In this document: piece by piece, positions 25,406-36,846 of the stretch
How the letters are laid out: each line of letters starts with the position of its first letter
How positions within the stretch are numbered: position 1 is the first letter of the stretch
The notes under the pieces: model-generated
What the model saw: only the letters and a program-made list of their open reading frames with translations
Databases searched by the model: none
What the model was told of the DNA's origin: nothing
Source: Dacryopinax spathularia
Lineage: Eukaryota; Basidiomycota; Dacrymycetes; Dacrymycetales; Dacrymycetaceae
Assembly: GCA_037974965.1 (NCBI GenBank)
Contig: JBBPFI010000005.1
Location: forward strand, 1,860,001 to 1,924,000
Length of the DNA: 64,000 nt
Direction of reading: 5' to 3'
Program-made: the position numbers and the translations under genes

Positions 25406-26056
25406 CAGCAGTGTTCACAAATCCTGCAGCATGCTAGGCTAATGGTGCAAAAGCAGTAGTGTCGAGCAGGTTGCGAAATTTGGCAATCCTGTCCCTGCTA
25501 ATATAGGTTGTTTGACAATGACTGATCGGCATTTCGGCCTTATCAGGCAGGACAAGCTACATAGCTGATATCGCTGCAGAAGTCCCTGTGGCGCTCCTAC
25601 TGAAACGTAATGGAATGACTGGAATGGTCAGAGCACATCCTCAATCTCAATATTTTCATCACTTGGAGAAGCAATGCTCGGAACAGACAATGATATCCAT
25701 TCAAAGCAACATTTAGACAAACAACAACAGGTTTTACTCGAGAATAACTACTACAAATTGTCGTACCTGACGCCTTTGGTCGCCCCTCCGCTAAAGCAGG
25801 TTGGACGTCAGACACAGAATACAACCAGATGATGGTTACACTACAATTCGTAGTAAGTCGTAGGGACGGTGATTCGATGAGAGACTATGAACGCTTCGTG
25901 AACGTGAAGGTATACAACCACTTTCGCAACAGGCTCGGAGCGGCGGAAAGAGTGACGCCGATCGAGAGCGGGGCAAGATGGCTGACTTGAATTCACGGGA
26001 AGCGGTTTACGAAAAGCCCAAAAAGGAAAGGAAAAGGAGGAATGTGGTGGAAGCGA
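25406..26056. other. Intergenic between aminotransferase and secreted-protein genes
   Basis: About 650 bp of fairly A/T-rich sequence. It is upstream of the aminotransferase and downstream of the secreted-protein gene. No gene or repeat is recognised. Confidence 0.65.
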
Positions 26057-26918
26057 TTAGTTCTCGCAGTATTGCGGGCCCAGGCGGGGGCAGAGGGTGT
26101 TGACGACGGCCTCGATGGTGGGGCGGTCGATGCTGCGAGAGCTATGAGATTTATGGAGCATGGGGCAAGGGTGAGAATGCTTACTTGTGGTGCCAGATCA
26201 GGAACTCGTCCTGCTCCTTCTCCTCGAGGAGAGCCTTGGCCATGCGGATGATGTCCTTGTTCTTGAGGCCGGAGTTCTCGGACAGCATGAAGACCTTGTC
26301 GGGGTCCTCGAAGTAGACGGCAATGGTCTGCAACAGATCATCAGTTTTGCCCACCGTCACAGCAGCGGAGTACGAACCTTGGCGAGGTAAGGGACCGAGA
26401 ACTTGATGAAAGAGCGCTTGATGCGCTCCATCATGCCGGGACCGGCACGCTTGTTCTTCCAGAGGGTGAGGCGGGTGAGCTCAGAGTTGGTCTTGTACTC
26501 CCAGTCGGTAACGGTGGTGCCGTTAGTGTGAACGAAGACACCATCGCCTTTGATCAGGCCGGCGATGACCTTGGCCTCGTAGATCTCACCGACAAAGTCA
26601 GCCGGGAGGATCCAGAGATCGCGCTTCTCGTTGCCGGACATGTCGCGCTTCTTCAGCACGCAGTCCGAGCAGCAGACCTGGCTCGATGATGAGTCATGAG
26701 ACACCTTCCGAGCACTGTGAAATACTCACCGACTGGCAAGGAGTGCCATCAGGGCAGGTGTGAGAGCCCTGGGAGGGCTCATGGCTACGGGCCATCAGGT
26801 CGGCGAACTTGTCGCGAATGGCAACATCGCGAGCTTTAGCCTGCTTAAGGCTGTGGGCTTCGCCGGAGGCGATAAGGAGGGCGGAAACGAAGGCAGAGAG
26901 AGCGAGTGTGAACTTCAT
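26057..26918 (-). CDS. Unknown secreted cysteine-containing protein
   Basis: Function not recognised. Exons: 26918-26730, 26677-26378, 26327-26185 and 26132-26057, 235 aa, all junctions in phase. The N-terminus (MKFTLALSAFVSALLIASGEA) is a clear signal peptide. The mature part has seven cysteines, in an N-terminal group (HTCPDGTPCQS, VCCSDC) and a C-terminal pair (TLCPRLGPQYCEN). The cysteine-free middle has several charged helices and one N-glycosylation sequon (NGT). No transmembrane segment follows the signal. Codons are strongly biased to C or G at third positions (AAG, CTC, GAG, ATC), more so than in its neighbours, which suggests high expression. It stands alone between two intergenic spacers. 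It could be a wall-associated protein or an effector-like factor; that is inference from secretion and cysteines only. Confidence 0.85.
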
Positions 26919-27898
26919 TGTGCTTGAAGCGAGCGTGTGTTACTTTGGTTGTAAGAGCGAAAAGCTAAACACCGAAGAGGAGGTGGACGAAGGGGAGAGA
27001 GAAGCGACTGGGGACGAAAGTCTAGCGACGCTGTGTGGAAAAGGATGTTGTAGTTTTGCTCGTTCCACCCGGGTCCGGCACTTTCCCAAGCCCATGTTGA
27101 TTGTCTCTCCACTATTGAGGGCGCTATCTGACGCCGTGGCAATGTATCTCCAGGAGAGATGAAGTGGTGTGCCTAAACGAAGCAGGGAAATTTCCAAAGG
27201 AAGGCACGTCAGGGACCTGTGAATGGCCAAGTCGAGGGAAACTCCTCGGAACCAAACCCATACCAGTCCGATTCATCATGGCCCGGGCACGTCGTCAAGG
27301 TGAATCCACTAAACGCTCGGCCTCTGCGGCACTCTGACGCGGATAAGGTGGAGTGTTCCGTCCCTCTCGGGGCTTGGCAGACACCCTTCAGGGCGCGATC
27401 TGCGCGATTTCCTGCGAGTGGCCAAAGCTTCAGCCAATAATGTGTACATGCAGCATCGCCGGAATTGATGGAGACGCGCTCCGGAAACGGACGCCACGCG
27501 GCGAGCGCGTCTTTGTCACCACCAGCGCGTCAGACGTGTAAGGTCCCGCTTCTTTTCGCGTTTTCCTGGATGGAGTTTGAGCACGCCAAGGAGCTCAACC
27601 TTGCTTCTCCAGCTTCGGGACTGGGGGCGCATTTCACTTGGCTCTGCTCTCAGACTGCATCTCTCGTCTTTGATTGCTTGCTCTGGGAAGAAGGCTGGGT
27701 CAGGAACAGTAAATCCGGTCAAACACGCTCCCTTGTCTCTTCTCGGTCGTCGAGTTGGCCCCTTTGTCAGGGCACATGTGGTGACACATGGACCGGCCCG
27801 GGCTGACACGCACAAACCCAACACCACGGTCGGTGCCGGCGTACGACATCACTATATGCGAGACAAATTGTCATTTCGTTTCTTCATTACATATTTCG
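26919..27898. other. Intergenic, promoter side of the secreted-protein gene
   Basis: About 980 bp from the secreted-protein ATG to the epimerase stop codon. No supported gene. Frames at 27465-27806 and 27577-27927 overlap each other and lack a recognisable domain. Confidence 0.6.
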
Positions 27899-29455
27899 CT
27901 ATGCTCCTGGTCGTGGCTTGTAGCTGAATATCCACATTAGTCTCGGCAGAGGAATACGTATGAGAGCGGCCGCGCACCTAAACACAACCTTCACGTAATT
28001 GTTGTACATCTCCCCCTCGGACAGGATCGTATCAGCCCCCTCCGCCTCCTTGCCAACCTTGCTAAAGACCGCGTTCACCGGCTCGTGGAACTCGAGGTAG
28101 ACGGCTGGTCTGTTGGCCGAGTAGCCCGGGCCGTCCGGCTTGCCACCATGGATCCGCTTCTTTGTTCCTTGCCCTTTCAGGCCCTCGCCGCCGTAGAACT
28201 GGACACCAGGTTCTGCGCAATGTTCAGATGAGGCAGAGCAGACAGATTGCGTGAAGGGGCGCACGATTGGTTATGAACTTGGCCCGCACACCCGACATCT
28301 CCTCGTACATCTCCACCGGCACGTCGGCCCCGTCATCCAAGAGCTCCGCGAGCAAATTCCCATTGGCCCACTGGTCGATCGGTACGTGCACGGCTTGCAC
28401 CTTGCTCCTCGGTCTGTCGAACGCCAAATAGCCGTCATACCGTGCCGGCGCCTTATCTCCAACAATCTTGCCCGGCTTCCAGTCCCACTCGCTGTTCGGT
28501 GGGTTGGGGACCCAGTTGCCCGTCGGCATCAAGTCCTGATCCAGCTCGAGCCTCTTCGACGAGTTCACTCGGAGCCAGTGGCCGTTCGCATCCGGCTCGC
28601 CGGCTTCGGGCTGGAGGGAGGCGGAGAAGTTGAACCCCCAGTGGTGCGTCAGGTTGATCGGTGTAATGCTCGCTCCTCCTGGCAGGATCCGCGAGCGGTA
28701 CACGATCGCGAGACTGCCGAGCGCGATTTCGCCAGTTTGGGGGTGTATCTTCTGCTCTGGCAACGGCAAGACGGCAAAGAGGACTTCCGTGTACACCTTC
28801 CCGGGGAAGCCTTGCTCCCCATCCTCAGACGTCAAACTGAACACCGCAACGCTCTCCCCGTCGAGGTTCTCCAACATGCCCTTCTCAGCATCGGAGAAGT
28901 TGCGCGCTTCTCTCGAGGGTATTCTAGTCCAGTTCTTGCGGTCCCATCCCTCTGGTCCGCCGTGAAGAGATACGTTGGGAAGCCCTAATCACCATGTCAG
29001 TTTGTGCTCGATGCCGTCGCAAGATCCGGACGCACTCGTATTGGCTATCGGCGCAACAGTCGCCTTCGCCCCTCCCTTCTCGATCTCATGCGTGCCCACG
29101 GGAAGTCTGTTCGTGTACCGTCCGACGATACCTGTGTTGCATCAGATGAGCATACTGCCCGATCAGAACAGTGTAGCAGGATCGGAACGCGGAATGTGCA
29201 GAAGACGCTGGAATGTGCGGTAGGGAAAAGCAACGACCCAACAGGAGCCGGCTACGTACAATTCATCATACGTCTGTTCTGTGCCAGCTCCTCGGCAAAG
29301 TACGGGGCAACAATAACATCATTCGAGCGTCCGTTCGTATTCAGGAGGATCTTGGTGATGTACAGCCCGTACGGTAACAGTTCCAGCGCTATCGCCGGAA
29401 CTGCCATATCCGACGTCAGAAGTGTGACCGGGGTGAGCGCCGGTACTTCCGCCAT
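27899..29455 (-). CDS. Aldose 1-epimerase (galactose mutarotase)-like protein
   Basis: Expected to interconvert alpha and beta anomers of hexoses. Exons: 29455-29260, 29131-29036, 28984-28265, 28212-27978 and 27923-27899, 423 aa, every phase closing. Family landmarks: IVGRYTNRLPVGTHEI, then VSLHGGPEGWDRKNW with His105. NLTHHWGFNF matches the canonical NLTNHxYFNL, making His212 the likely catalytic base. YLEFHEP near the end carries the likely catalytic Glu. At 423 aa it is longer than the usual 340-380, through inserts in the central and C-terminal parts. The start is the first in-frame ATG (MAEVPAL); an upstream ATG in another frame with a 43-bp intron could extend it. The last exon codes for only seven residues plus part of a codon. 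It lies just downstream of, and parallel to, the Rieske oxygenase gene, with a 230-bp gap. Confidence 0.87.
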
Positions 29456-29685
29456 TTGTACGCTTCTAGCCGTAGTAGTCGCTGTCAATGGTACAGGTTG
29501 AAAAGCAAGAATGATGATGAGCACCAGCTGCCATTGTAACGTACATGACCCGGTGCCGAGACCGGTATAACGGCGCGCCCGCGCGTCACCTCCACAGAAT
29601 GTACTGCCACTAATGATGAATTACGTAAGGACGGGTCCGTATGCGGAGCTTCACGCGGCGACCGGTCCGAGCAACCTTCTCTTCT

Positions 29686-31257
29686 TCACCATTCCCGTTG
29701 TTCTAAACGGGCAACAAGTGTGTCTTCTGGCTTCTCCGTGACCCTGCTTTCTCTATATCGACTTGCTGGATTGACTTCTCGTCCAAGGCTTTCTTCCAGA
29801 GCGGCGTGCTCGAGCACCAGCTGCTTAACCCGTGCTTGATATGCTGAGGAGAACTGCTCTAGCTTCCACGCTCCACGATACCAAGGAGATCTGCTTACAA
29901 AGGACTCCGCTCTCATGCGTCGGATGCAGTACCCCAGCCGTATAAACGCCGGCATCAAGACTTCTCTGGGTCTTCTCGCACAGCGCACAGTCCTCGCTGA
30001 ACACCTCGTAGAAACTCCTCACGAACTCGTCTTTCTCGTCGTCCGACATACTCGGGTCTACATAGTACTCCATGGCGACTTTGGTTCGATGGGCATCAAT
30101 AGGCGATGTAAACGACCTCTGCCAGCCATTCTTGAAGCAATTGATGGCGCCTGAAGGGAACAAGTACAAGAAGAGCGCGTCACTGTTCCCGTAGGCATCC
30201 TTGGTACTGCTAGTCGAGGCTTGGGCGATATGCTGGGAATAGTTCGGCCTGTTTAAGATGCTGTAGTTCTTGATATCGAAGCTCCTTGACAAGGAAGGAT
30301 GTGCGACCTGGCAATGGTAACCTTCTGAGGCCTTAGCACAGGCATCTCTGGCAATTCAGATGGGACCCACATTCCTGAAAACCGTCCATCCTCGTCTTCC
30401 AGTTGAAATTACCGACATGCTCTTTGGTCTTATATCTGGCAGGTCTCAGCACCAGAAACTCGGATGTATGCTTTAGATGCTTACAGCTTAAAGTTTCGGA
30501 AGTCCACTGAGTCCAGTAATTCCTCAAGACCAGGGAAGAACTCTTGAAACGACACGCTTGGAACTTCGGAAGCCTCAAGATTGACAAAAATGCAGCCACT
30601 CCTTGTGATGTACAAGTGGACTGGGTAGAGGCTGTTCGTCGACTTGTCGAAATCTGGCACATCACCAAACTGAGGCGCCTTGATGAGATCGCCCTTCAGG
30701 TCAAATGTCCAAGCATGATCTGGCCAGCATGTCAACTTGGTCCTTTGCGTTCCCTCGGACTTACAGCCACAGCTGATCACTCCTGAACATCCCGCAGACT
30801 GGGTTCGTAAAGGATACGCCCGATGTCGACAAACGTTGTGGAAGCCTCGAATTTCGCCATCACGGCCCATAACGAGGAAGATGGAATAGCCTGCAAACTC
30901 GAAGACTCTGTAATCACCGGGGTTCGTGAACTCGGACGTGATGGTCGTCATATACCACGAGTTGGAGAAGATGGAACGTCTTTCGAGCTCGGTGAGCTTG
31001 TCGCTGCGATACCACGACGCTGGCAAGGTTGTCGCGCTCGATGTGGAAAGTGTCGCCGCATCCTGAATGTCGCGAGGCGGTCCCTGCTTGACCTTCGGAA
31101 CAGGCGAGGTAGAGACCGTGGCAAGCGTTCGCCGGAACACGATGCACGAGGTCGTCGTGGCCGTATTCCGGCGCAAGAGCAAGCTACGAGACGAGAGCGC
31201 AACGCGAATAGGCATGTTTCGCACAGGAGCAGGGGCAAGAGGGACGCCCACGTTCAT
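29686..31257 (-). CDS. Rieske non-heme iron oxygenase, choline monooxygenase-like
   Basis: Oxygenase alpha subunit with a Rieske [2Fe-2S] centre and a mononuclear iron. Exons: 31257-30765, 30719-30485, 30435-30371, 30321-29899 and 29843-29686, 457 aa, all in phase. Rieske ligands are CRH (Cys143, His145) and CGYH (Cys163, His166), the second pair completed across intron 1. The iron site is ECYHCQVAHP with His267 and His272, rejoined across intron 3. The later EDCALCEKTQ matches the usual acidic ligand region. The N-terminus is rich in Arg, Ser and Thr and lacks acidic residues (MPIRVALSSRSLLLRR), which suggests mitochondrial import. Starts at 31257 and 31215 are both possible. The family includes plant choline monooxygenase and bacterial quaternary-amine oxygenases. 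The substrate here is unproven, and no dedicated reductase is adjacent. Confidence 0.9.
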
Positions 31258-34136
31258 TCCGTATTTTTGCCACCATTTGTACCCAGGCGAGGGGGCAACC
31301 CCGCCTTCGCGGTGAAGACATGACAATGCCCGATGACGGAGGTATCATCTATTGATGCTGACTAGCCCTGCGCCAGATAGCGATAGACAGACAGATGCAT
31401 CTGCATCTGTCAAACGCACATGCGCATGGGCGGGGCGGGAGCACTCCCGCGCCGTCTATTCGGGCGTCGGTGCATGCTCGGGCCCCCCAGTGGCACGCGG
31501 ATCGCGGGCTCGGTTCGATTTGGCCTTATAGCGTGCTTGAAAACGCGGGGCAGTTACGCGAGAGGAGAGGGCCACCGATCCGGAGGGAAATGTTAGAGAG
31601 GAGTCCGTATATTTTGGGTAGACGGGGTTCGCTAAGAGCGGGAAAGAAGCGTCGACCGTGCTGATACTCGGCTGTGCGCATTGATCGTGAGTTGTTGAGA
31701 CGTCCTTGCCGGGCCCCCTCCACTCCCACTAAGAGTTTGAGAGACCCGAGAGGACGGACTCGCCCACGAAGCGAGGAGTGCCGAGCTAACCCGTACTGTC
31801 AGGCTATCTTATCCCAAAAGAGCGAAAGGCATCCAGCGAGATTGAGGGGATAGCGTCAGCCCGTCCCAAGCCCGTCCAACAGGATGCGGGATGCGGGATG
31901 CGGGATGCGTACCGGCAAGCAGTCCGGAGCTCGAAAAGGCATGCTTGCCCGATTCCTCGAGGCGCGTGCGAACCCCTCGGAAGTGCGACGAGCAGAAGCA
32001 ACAAGTCCAGTCGTGGCTGTGAAGTACTGTACTGGCGATAAAGCGACGACGCTTCTACAAGAGCGAGGTTAAGCTCAATTCGGCGATTCGGGCGGTTATC
32101 GATGCGCAGAAGGGCTAGGGCTGCTTGTGGAGCTTGTGTATCTAAGTACTGTGGGCGTGGGCAAAACGCGCGATAAGCAATTAGCCTGCGGGGAGAGGTT
32201 GGTCGGATTGCTGATCCGACCACTGATCCGGCGGGGGGCTTCAGGAAGGACGGTGCCACCTCATCATGATCGTGTCGCTTGTCCGACGCTTGAACACCCC
32301 GGAATGTCAAGTATACTCTGTTTGGTGTGAAGGATATCTTGCGGTACAGACTCTGGATGGATAGGCATATCGCGTTGCATATAATCCTACAGTATGCCGA
32401 CGAGCAACCGTCACTTTATGAAGTCGACTCGAAACGCATCATACGACTGGATCATGCCGCCGAGCTCATTATGAACAAGTAAGAACCTCGAATTTGGCTC
32501 TTAGTGCGTGGACGTTCGGACAAGGAGGCTTCTGCGAGCAGAATCCGACTTTTGCACGGTTCCATACCACCTGTGCGTACAGGTACTTGAAAGCGACAGC
32601 AGGCGGTTTACCGAATGGCGGTAAACAACCTTCAAGTTCTTGTCGTTAGAACGTCGTCATAACTGTAATGTACTGTACTGTACTCTATAATCCGCTTCCC
32701 CTTCTCGCCAAGCAGGAATCTCCAGCTGCCTCCCTCCTCAGAGTGCGAGTGATCGTACAGGGAGTCGGAGTCCATCGCAAGCATAAGCCCGAATCGGGAT
32801 CATCTTCCCGCTGACATCTGCTCTAGAGCTCGTTGATAAGCGCCCCAACTGTTCCACGGACTTGCTGTACATCATCAGACTACTGTGCTGGTCCGTCCGT
32901 CCGTCTAGGAGCACAAGGCTGCTTGAGTGCAAAGGCTGAGCATGACTCGGTGCAAAACAGCGAAAGCTTGATATCCGCACAGGAGGGGATCTATGCCTCA
33001 ACAGCCTGCATCTCCAAGCATCTTCAAGCTCAGGGAAGCCAAAGTTAGAGCAAATCAAAGCAGATGGTGGAACAATTCCGGTCCCAGACGCGAAACATTA
33101 CGGGCAAAGAGTCGGCTTCTCCCGTAAGCGTCTCAGATCCCTGTGGCGCTTCCCCCTTCGCAGCTGAATCGCCCAGAATCACTGGAATGTTGAATACTGA
33201 TCAAGTGCGTCCCGCTGGAATGGTACGACGCCGCGTCATTGACAGGGGGAGGTGGGATTGAGTTTTATTGTCTTGTTCATTCTTGCGTAACCAGGCTGGG
33301 CATCCTCTCGGGCAGGCGTCCACTGCTGCTGTACAGTACAGTATACACTATCAAGGCGCTCGACACGTCTACGGTCTCGGATCATGCCGCCCAGCTTCTG
33401 TTCACATTCCCACAGCTTGGCGTGCACGTGCATCTATCACCGTATTTGGGCAGGACAATCACCCGCGTTCGATGAGTCGTACGAGGGTTGCATTGCCCAC
33501 CTGAGAGAGAATGCAGAATTTGTGTTTTAGGTTGCAGTTGTCTGATGATCAGGGCGGTGAGGGTGGTGGGAAAAGTGGAACCTCTTCTTCCTGCGCGCGT
33601 GCCCCGGAGCTCAGTTCTCTCTCTCTCTTCCTCCTCGTCCCTCCTTACCTCTCCTTACCTCTCCTTCCCCCTACCGTCCTTACGCCCTCCCCCTCCTGCA
33701 CGCTGTTGTCAGGCACTACGTGCACCTCCCGCTCTCACTGTGCTGCGCGTACTCCTCTGGCCCGCTAAACGCCACCCCACCACCAGCACCAGGCCAGCAG
33801 CCCGCACCACCACCAACCACCTCCGCACCATCTCCGCACCCTCAACCTTCCAAAAGCCCTCAATCAGCGCACTCCTCCCCCAATCCCTCAGAACCTGCAT
33901 AAGTCCTCCCTTCTAGCACCGCGCTGATTACTGCTCTCTCTCGTCCGGATACAACGACACGATCTCTCACCACTCTCATTTTCTTGCACGCTCTTTCCTT
34001 GGACTGACTCGACGTCGTCCTCCCTCTCTTTTACCTTGCGTGGTCTGCAGACGTCACCGTCCGACCGACCTGCCTCGGTCCAGATTGACCAACCAACCAA
34101 CCGAATAACGTTGACATCGACCGTTTTTGATCAAGG
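31258..34136. other. Intergenic, 2.9 kb, with C/T-rich leader before chitinase 2
   Basis: No gene recognised. A GGATGCG tandem repeat lies at 31882-31909 and a GTACT-rich tract near 32660-32690. From 33610 to 33900 the plus strand is C/T-rich, consistent with the promoter or 5'UTR of the downstream chitinase gene. Confidence 0.6.
31882..31909. repeat. Tandem heptamer GGATGCG x4
   Basis: Four head-to-tail copies of GGATGCG in intergenic DNA about 0.6 kb upstream of the Rieske oxygenase start. Confidence 0.85.
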
Positions 34137-35837
34137 ATGCACTTCCTTCCGCTTACGCTTCTTGCGCTCGCACTGAGCGCAATGGCGTTACCCACACCGA
34201 TGGCACATCACCGCTTGCTCTCTCGTCGGCATACGCACGCCCAGGTCCAAGCGCGCCAGGCCGTTGCCTCATCGCCGGAGGAGGAGGCCTTCAACGCCCC
34301 TCCGCAGCTGCCCGTCTCCCCCTCCCCTGGCCTCTCAGCCCCTCTCGCCCCCGTCCCCGTCCCCGTCCTCGTCGCCCCCCGCACCCGCTCCCACGTCGTC
34401 CCCCGCGCCTCGCCCCCCTCGCCCGTCTTCGCCGCCTACGCCGACGCCTGGCAGTCCACGCTCCCCACGCCCGCCCAGCTCGAGGGATACAACACGCTCA
34501 TCCTCTCCTTCCTGCTCACCTCCACCGACCCAAACTCCATCACCGCTGCCGACCGCGCTGCCCAATGGGCCTCTCTCGCCTCCTCCGACCGGCAGGCTCA
34601 AAAGCAGGCCTATGCAGACGCGGGGATAACAGTCCTGGTCAGCGCGTTCGGGTCGACGAACACGCCCACCACGTCCGGTTCTGACCCTGCGACGCTGGGG
34701 CAGAAGATGGCCCAGTGGGTAGTGGAGAACGACCTGGACGGGATAGACATCGATTATGAGGATATGGGAGCTATGAATGCTGGGGACGGCAAGGCAGAGC
34801 AGTGGCTCGTCACGTTTACGCAGACGCTTAGGCAGACGCTGACGCAAGGGGAATATATCGTTACTCATGCGCCGGTGGCGCCGTGGTTTACGGGAGCACC
34901 GATATATGCGAGCGGGGCGTATTTGACGGTGGATAAGGAGGTGGGAGGGTTGATCGATTGGTATAATATCCAGGTGCGTGCATCCTCCCTCCCCTCCTCT
35001 CCTCCGCTCTGCTCTGCTCTCCTCCTCCTCTTCCCACTCCTCCGAGAGTGCAGCGCGCTAACCCGCGCCCAGTTCTACAACCAAAACCAAGACTACACAG
35101 ACTGCGCCGGGCTCATCACGTCCTCCTCCTCCCACTGGCCCAACACGGCCCTCCTCCAACTAATAAACAGCGCCCATATCCCTCAGCAAAAGCTCATCAT
35201 CGGGAAACCGGGCGTGAGCTCGGATGCGTCGTCGGGGTATATGGCGCCGGAGACGCTGGCGCAGTGTGTGCAGCAGGGGAAGGGGGAGGGGTGGGCGGGA
35301 GGGGTGATGGTTTGGCAGTTCCCGCATGCGGATAGGTGCGTTTCGTTCTTTTTGTTTCTCTCTCTCCCCCCTCTCTCTTTCTCTCTGCGCTTTCTATCTT
35401 TCTATCTTCCTTCCTTCCTTTCTTCCATCATACTATCATGTGCTGCGGGACATATGCTGATGGGAGACAGTCAATGGATAACGACCGTCCGATCACAAAG
35501 CTGGCCAGTGAGCGGTTCCAGCGGGAGTGGGAGCGGGTCGGGCAGCGGCGGGGGGAGCAGCTCCAGCTCCAGCTCAACCACCTCCTCCCCAACCAGCACC
35601 ACCACCACCTCCTCTCCCTCCGCATCCCCGACCTCCGGCTCAGGCTCAGGCTCCAGCTCAGGCTCGGGCTCCTCCGGCGGATCCTGCAGCAACCCCAAAC
35701 CCTGGGACGCATCCTCCATCTACACCGCCGGCAACTCCGTCTCCTATAACGGCAAAACCTACACGGCCAAATGGTGGACGGAGGGTGAGGAGCCGGACTT
35801 GAGTGGCGAGTGGGGGGTTTGGAGGGTTGGGTGTTGA
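34137..35837 (+). CDS. Secreted GH18 chitinase with Ser/Gly linker and CBM5/12, intron-poor
   Basis: Paralogue of the chitinase at 21.5 kb and probably the same reaction. Three exons: 34137-34973, 35073-35335 and 35471-35837, 488 aa. A signal peptide (MHFLPLTLLALALSAMALP) is followed by a basic pro-like stretch with RR sites and a Pro/Ser-rich segment. The catalytic motif DGIDIDYE covers residues 201-208, with Glu208 the expected acid catalyst. GGVMVWQFPHAD closes the barrel. A long Ser/Gly/Thr linker of about 65 residues leads to a CBM5/12-like end (AGNSVSYNGKTYTAKWWT). The two introns lie where two of the eleven introns of the paralogue lie (after WYNIQ and in the codon before the final QWI region). 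Both are multiples of three (99 and 135 bp) and free of in-frame stops, so unspliced RNA would still be readable. The spliced form matches the paralogue better. Confidence 0.93.
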   Translation: MHFLPLTLLALALSAMALPTPMAHHRLLSRRHTHAQVQARQAVASSPEEEAFNAPPQLPVSPSPGLSAPLAPVPVPVLVAPRTRSHVVPRASPPSPVFAAYADAWQSTLPTPAQLEGYNTLILSFLLTSTDPNSITAADRAAQWASLASSDRQAQKQAYADAGITVLVSAFGSTNTPTTSGSDPATLGQKMAQWVVENDLDGIDIDYEDMGAMNAGDGKAEQWLVTFTQTLRQTLTQGEYIVTHAPVAPWFTGAPIYASGAYLTVDKEVGGLIDWYNIQVRASSLPSSPPLCSALLLLFPLLRECSALTRAQFYNQNQDYTDCAGLITSSSSHWPNTALLQLINSAHIPQQKLIIGKPGVSSDASSGYMAPETLAQCVQQGKGEGWAGGVMVWQFPHADRCVSFFLFLSLPPLSFSLRFLSFYLPSFLSSIILSCAAGHMLMGDSQWITTVRSQSWPVSGSSGSGSGSGSGGGSSSSSSSTTSSPTSTTTTSSPSASPTSGSGSGSSSGSGSSGGSCSNPKPWDASSIYTAGNSVSYNGKTYTAKWWTEGEEPDLSGEWGVWRVGC

Positions 35838-36074
35838 GCTGCCGGGGCGCGCTCTCTCGCTCTGTCTGCAACGGCCCCGCCTTTGGCTCTGCGGCTTTAC
35901 ATTCCGTCTCTCGCTCTCTGCAGCGTTCGTCCCTCACTCCCACTGCAAATCTCACCCCCCCCACCTTCGGTCTCCACCTCGCTCGCTACGCTCGACGCAT
36001 AGGAGGGCGCACCGCGCACTGCAGCACGATGCATCTTTTCAATCTCAAACGTTTTCGGTCTATTCGGTTTTCTT

Positions 36075-36109
<35 letters not shown>

Positions 36110-36846
36110 TGGTCTGGTACGGGGGGACACCGGCTGTCTCCTTTTCGGTAATGACAAGCACACGCAATCTCTCAATTTCCATATCTCAATCTCTCAACGA
36201 CATGCAACACATCGCAAACATATAACAACAAACAACACATCTGCAACATCTCACATCTCCCTTGCTTTCTATCTTTTCACTCCCTTTTCTCGCTTGTTCT
36301 GGTGGTTGGGGTGGAGAGGACCTGGATCGTTCCCTTCCCCTCTCCTCTCTCGTGGTGGCTTCTCGCAGGGCGTGAAGTCTTTAGGTCTTTTGTGGAAAGG
36401 TGTGACATACGGGTTGTGCATGCCTCTTTTCTTCTTGCTTGTCTTCTCTTCTCTGGTGGTTTGGAATCGCGGGCCGGATTAGGAGGGTAGCGTTACCATG
36501 TAGTTTGCTGATGTTTGGAGGTGATACTGTGTATTGCCTGGAGGGTGTAATGGATATGGCATTGATTGCACAAATCTTTCCTGTACATTTGAATGCTGGG
36601 CTTCGGACGATGTGATCTCAGCCCGAGGATTGGGTTCATGACCTCGAGATTGAGAAGAAGAATTGGAAGAAAAAGAGGTTGAAGAAGTAGAAGCGGAACA
36701 AGAAGAGCACACCGGACTTTTTGCGGCACGCGCTTCGGAGTTGGTTCCGTACGGATCAGCAGCACTTGACTTTTTGCAGGTCCCTATCCTTCCCTCTTTG
36801 CCTAATACTGACCTGCTCGTCCTAAACTTCGAGCACTCTTACAATA
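35838..36846. other. Spacer between chitinase 2 and TIM54
   Basis: About 1 kb. The first part is probably chitinase 3'UTR and carries the GGTCTC repeat. The region before TIM54 includes GAAGAAG-rich and A/T-rich tracts. No gene is seen. Confidence 0.65.
36075..36110. repeat. Tandem hexamer GGTCTC x5 plus one variant
   Basis: Five perfect GGTCTC units followed by GGTCTT, about 240 bp past the chitinase stop codon. A simple-sequence repeat, probably in or just beyond the 3'UTR. Confidence 0.9.
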
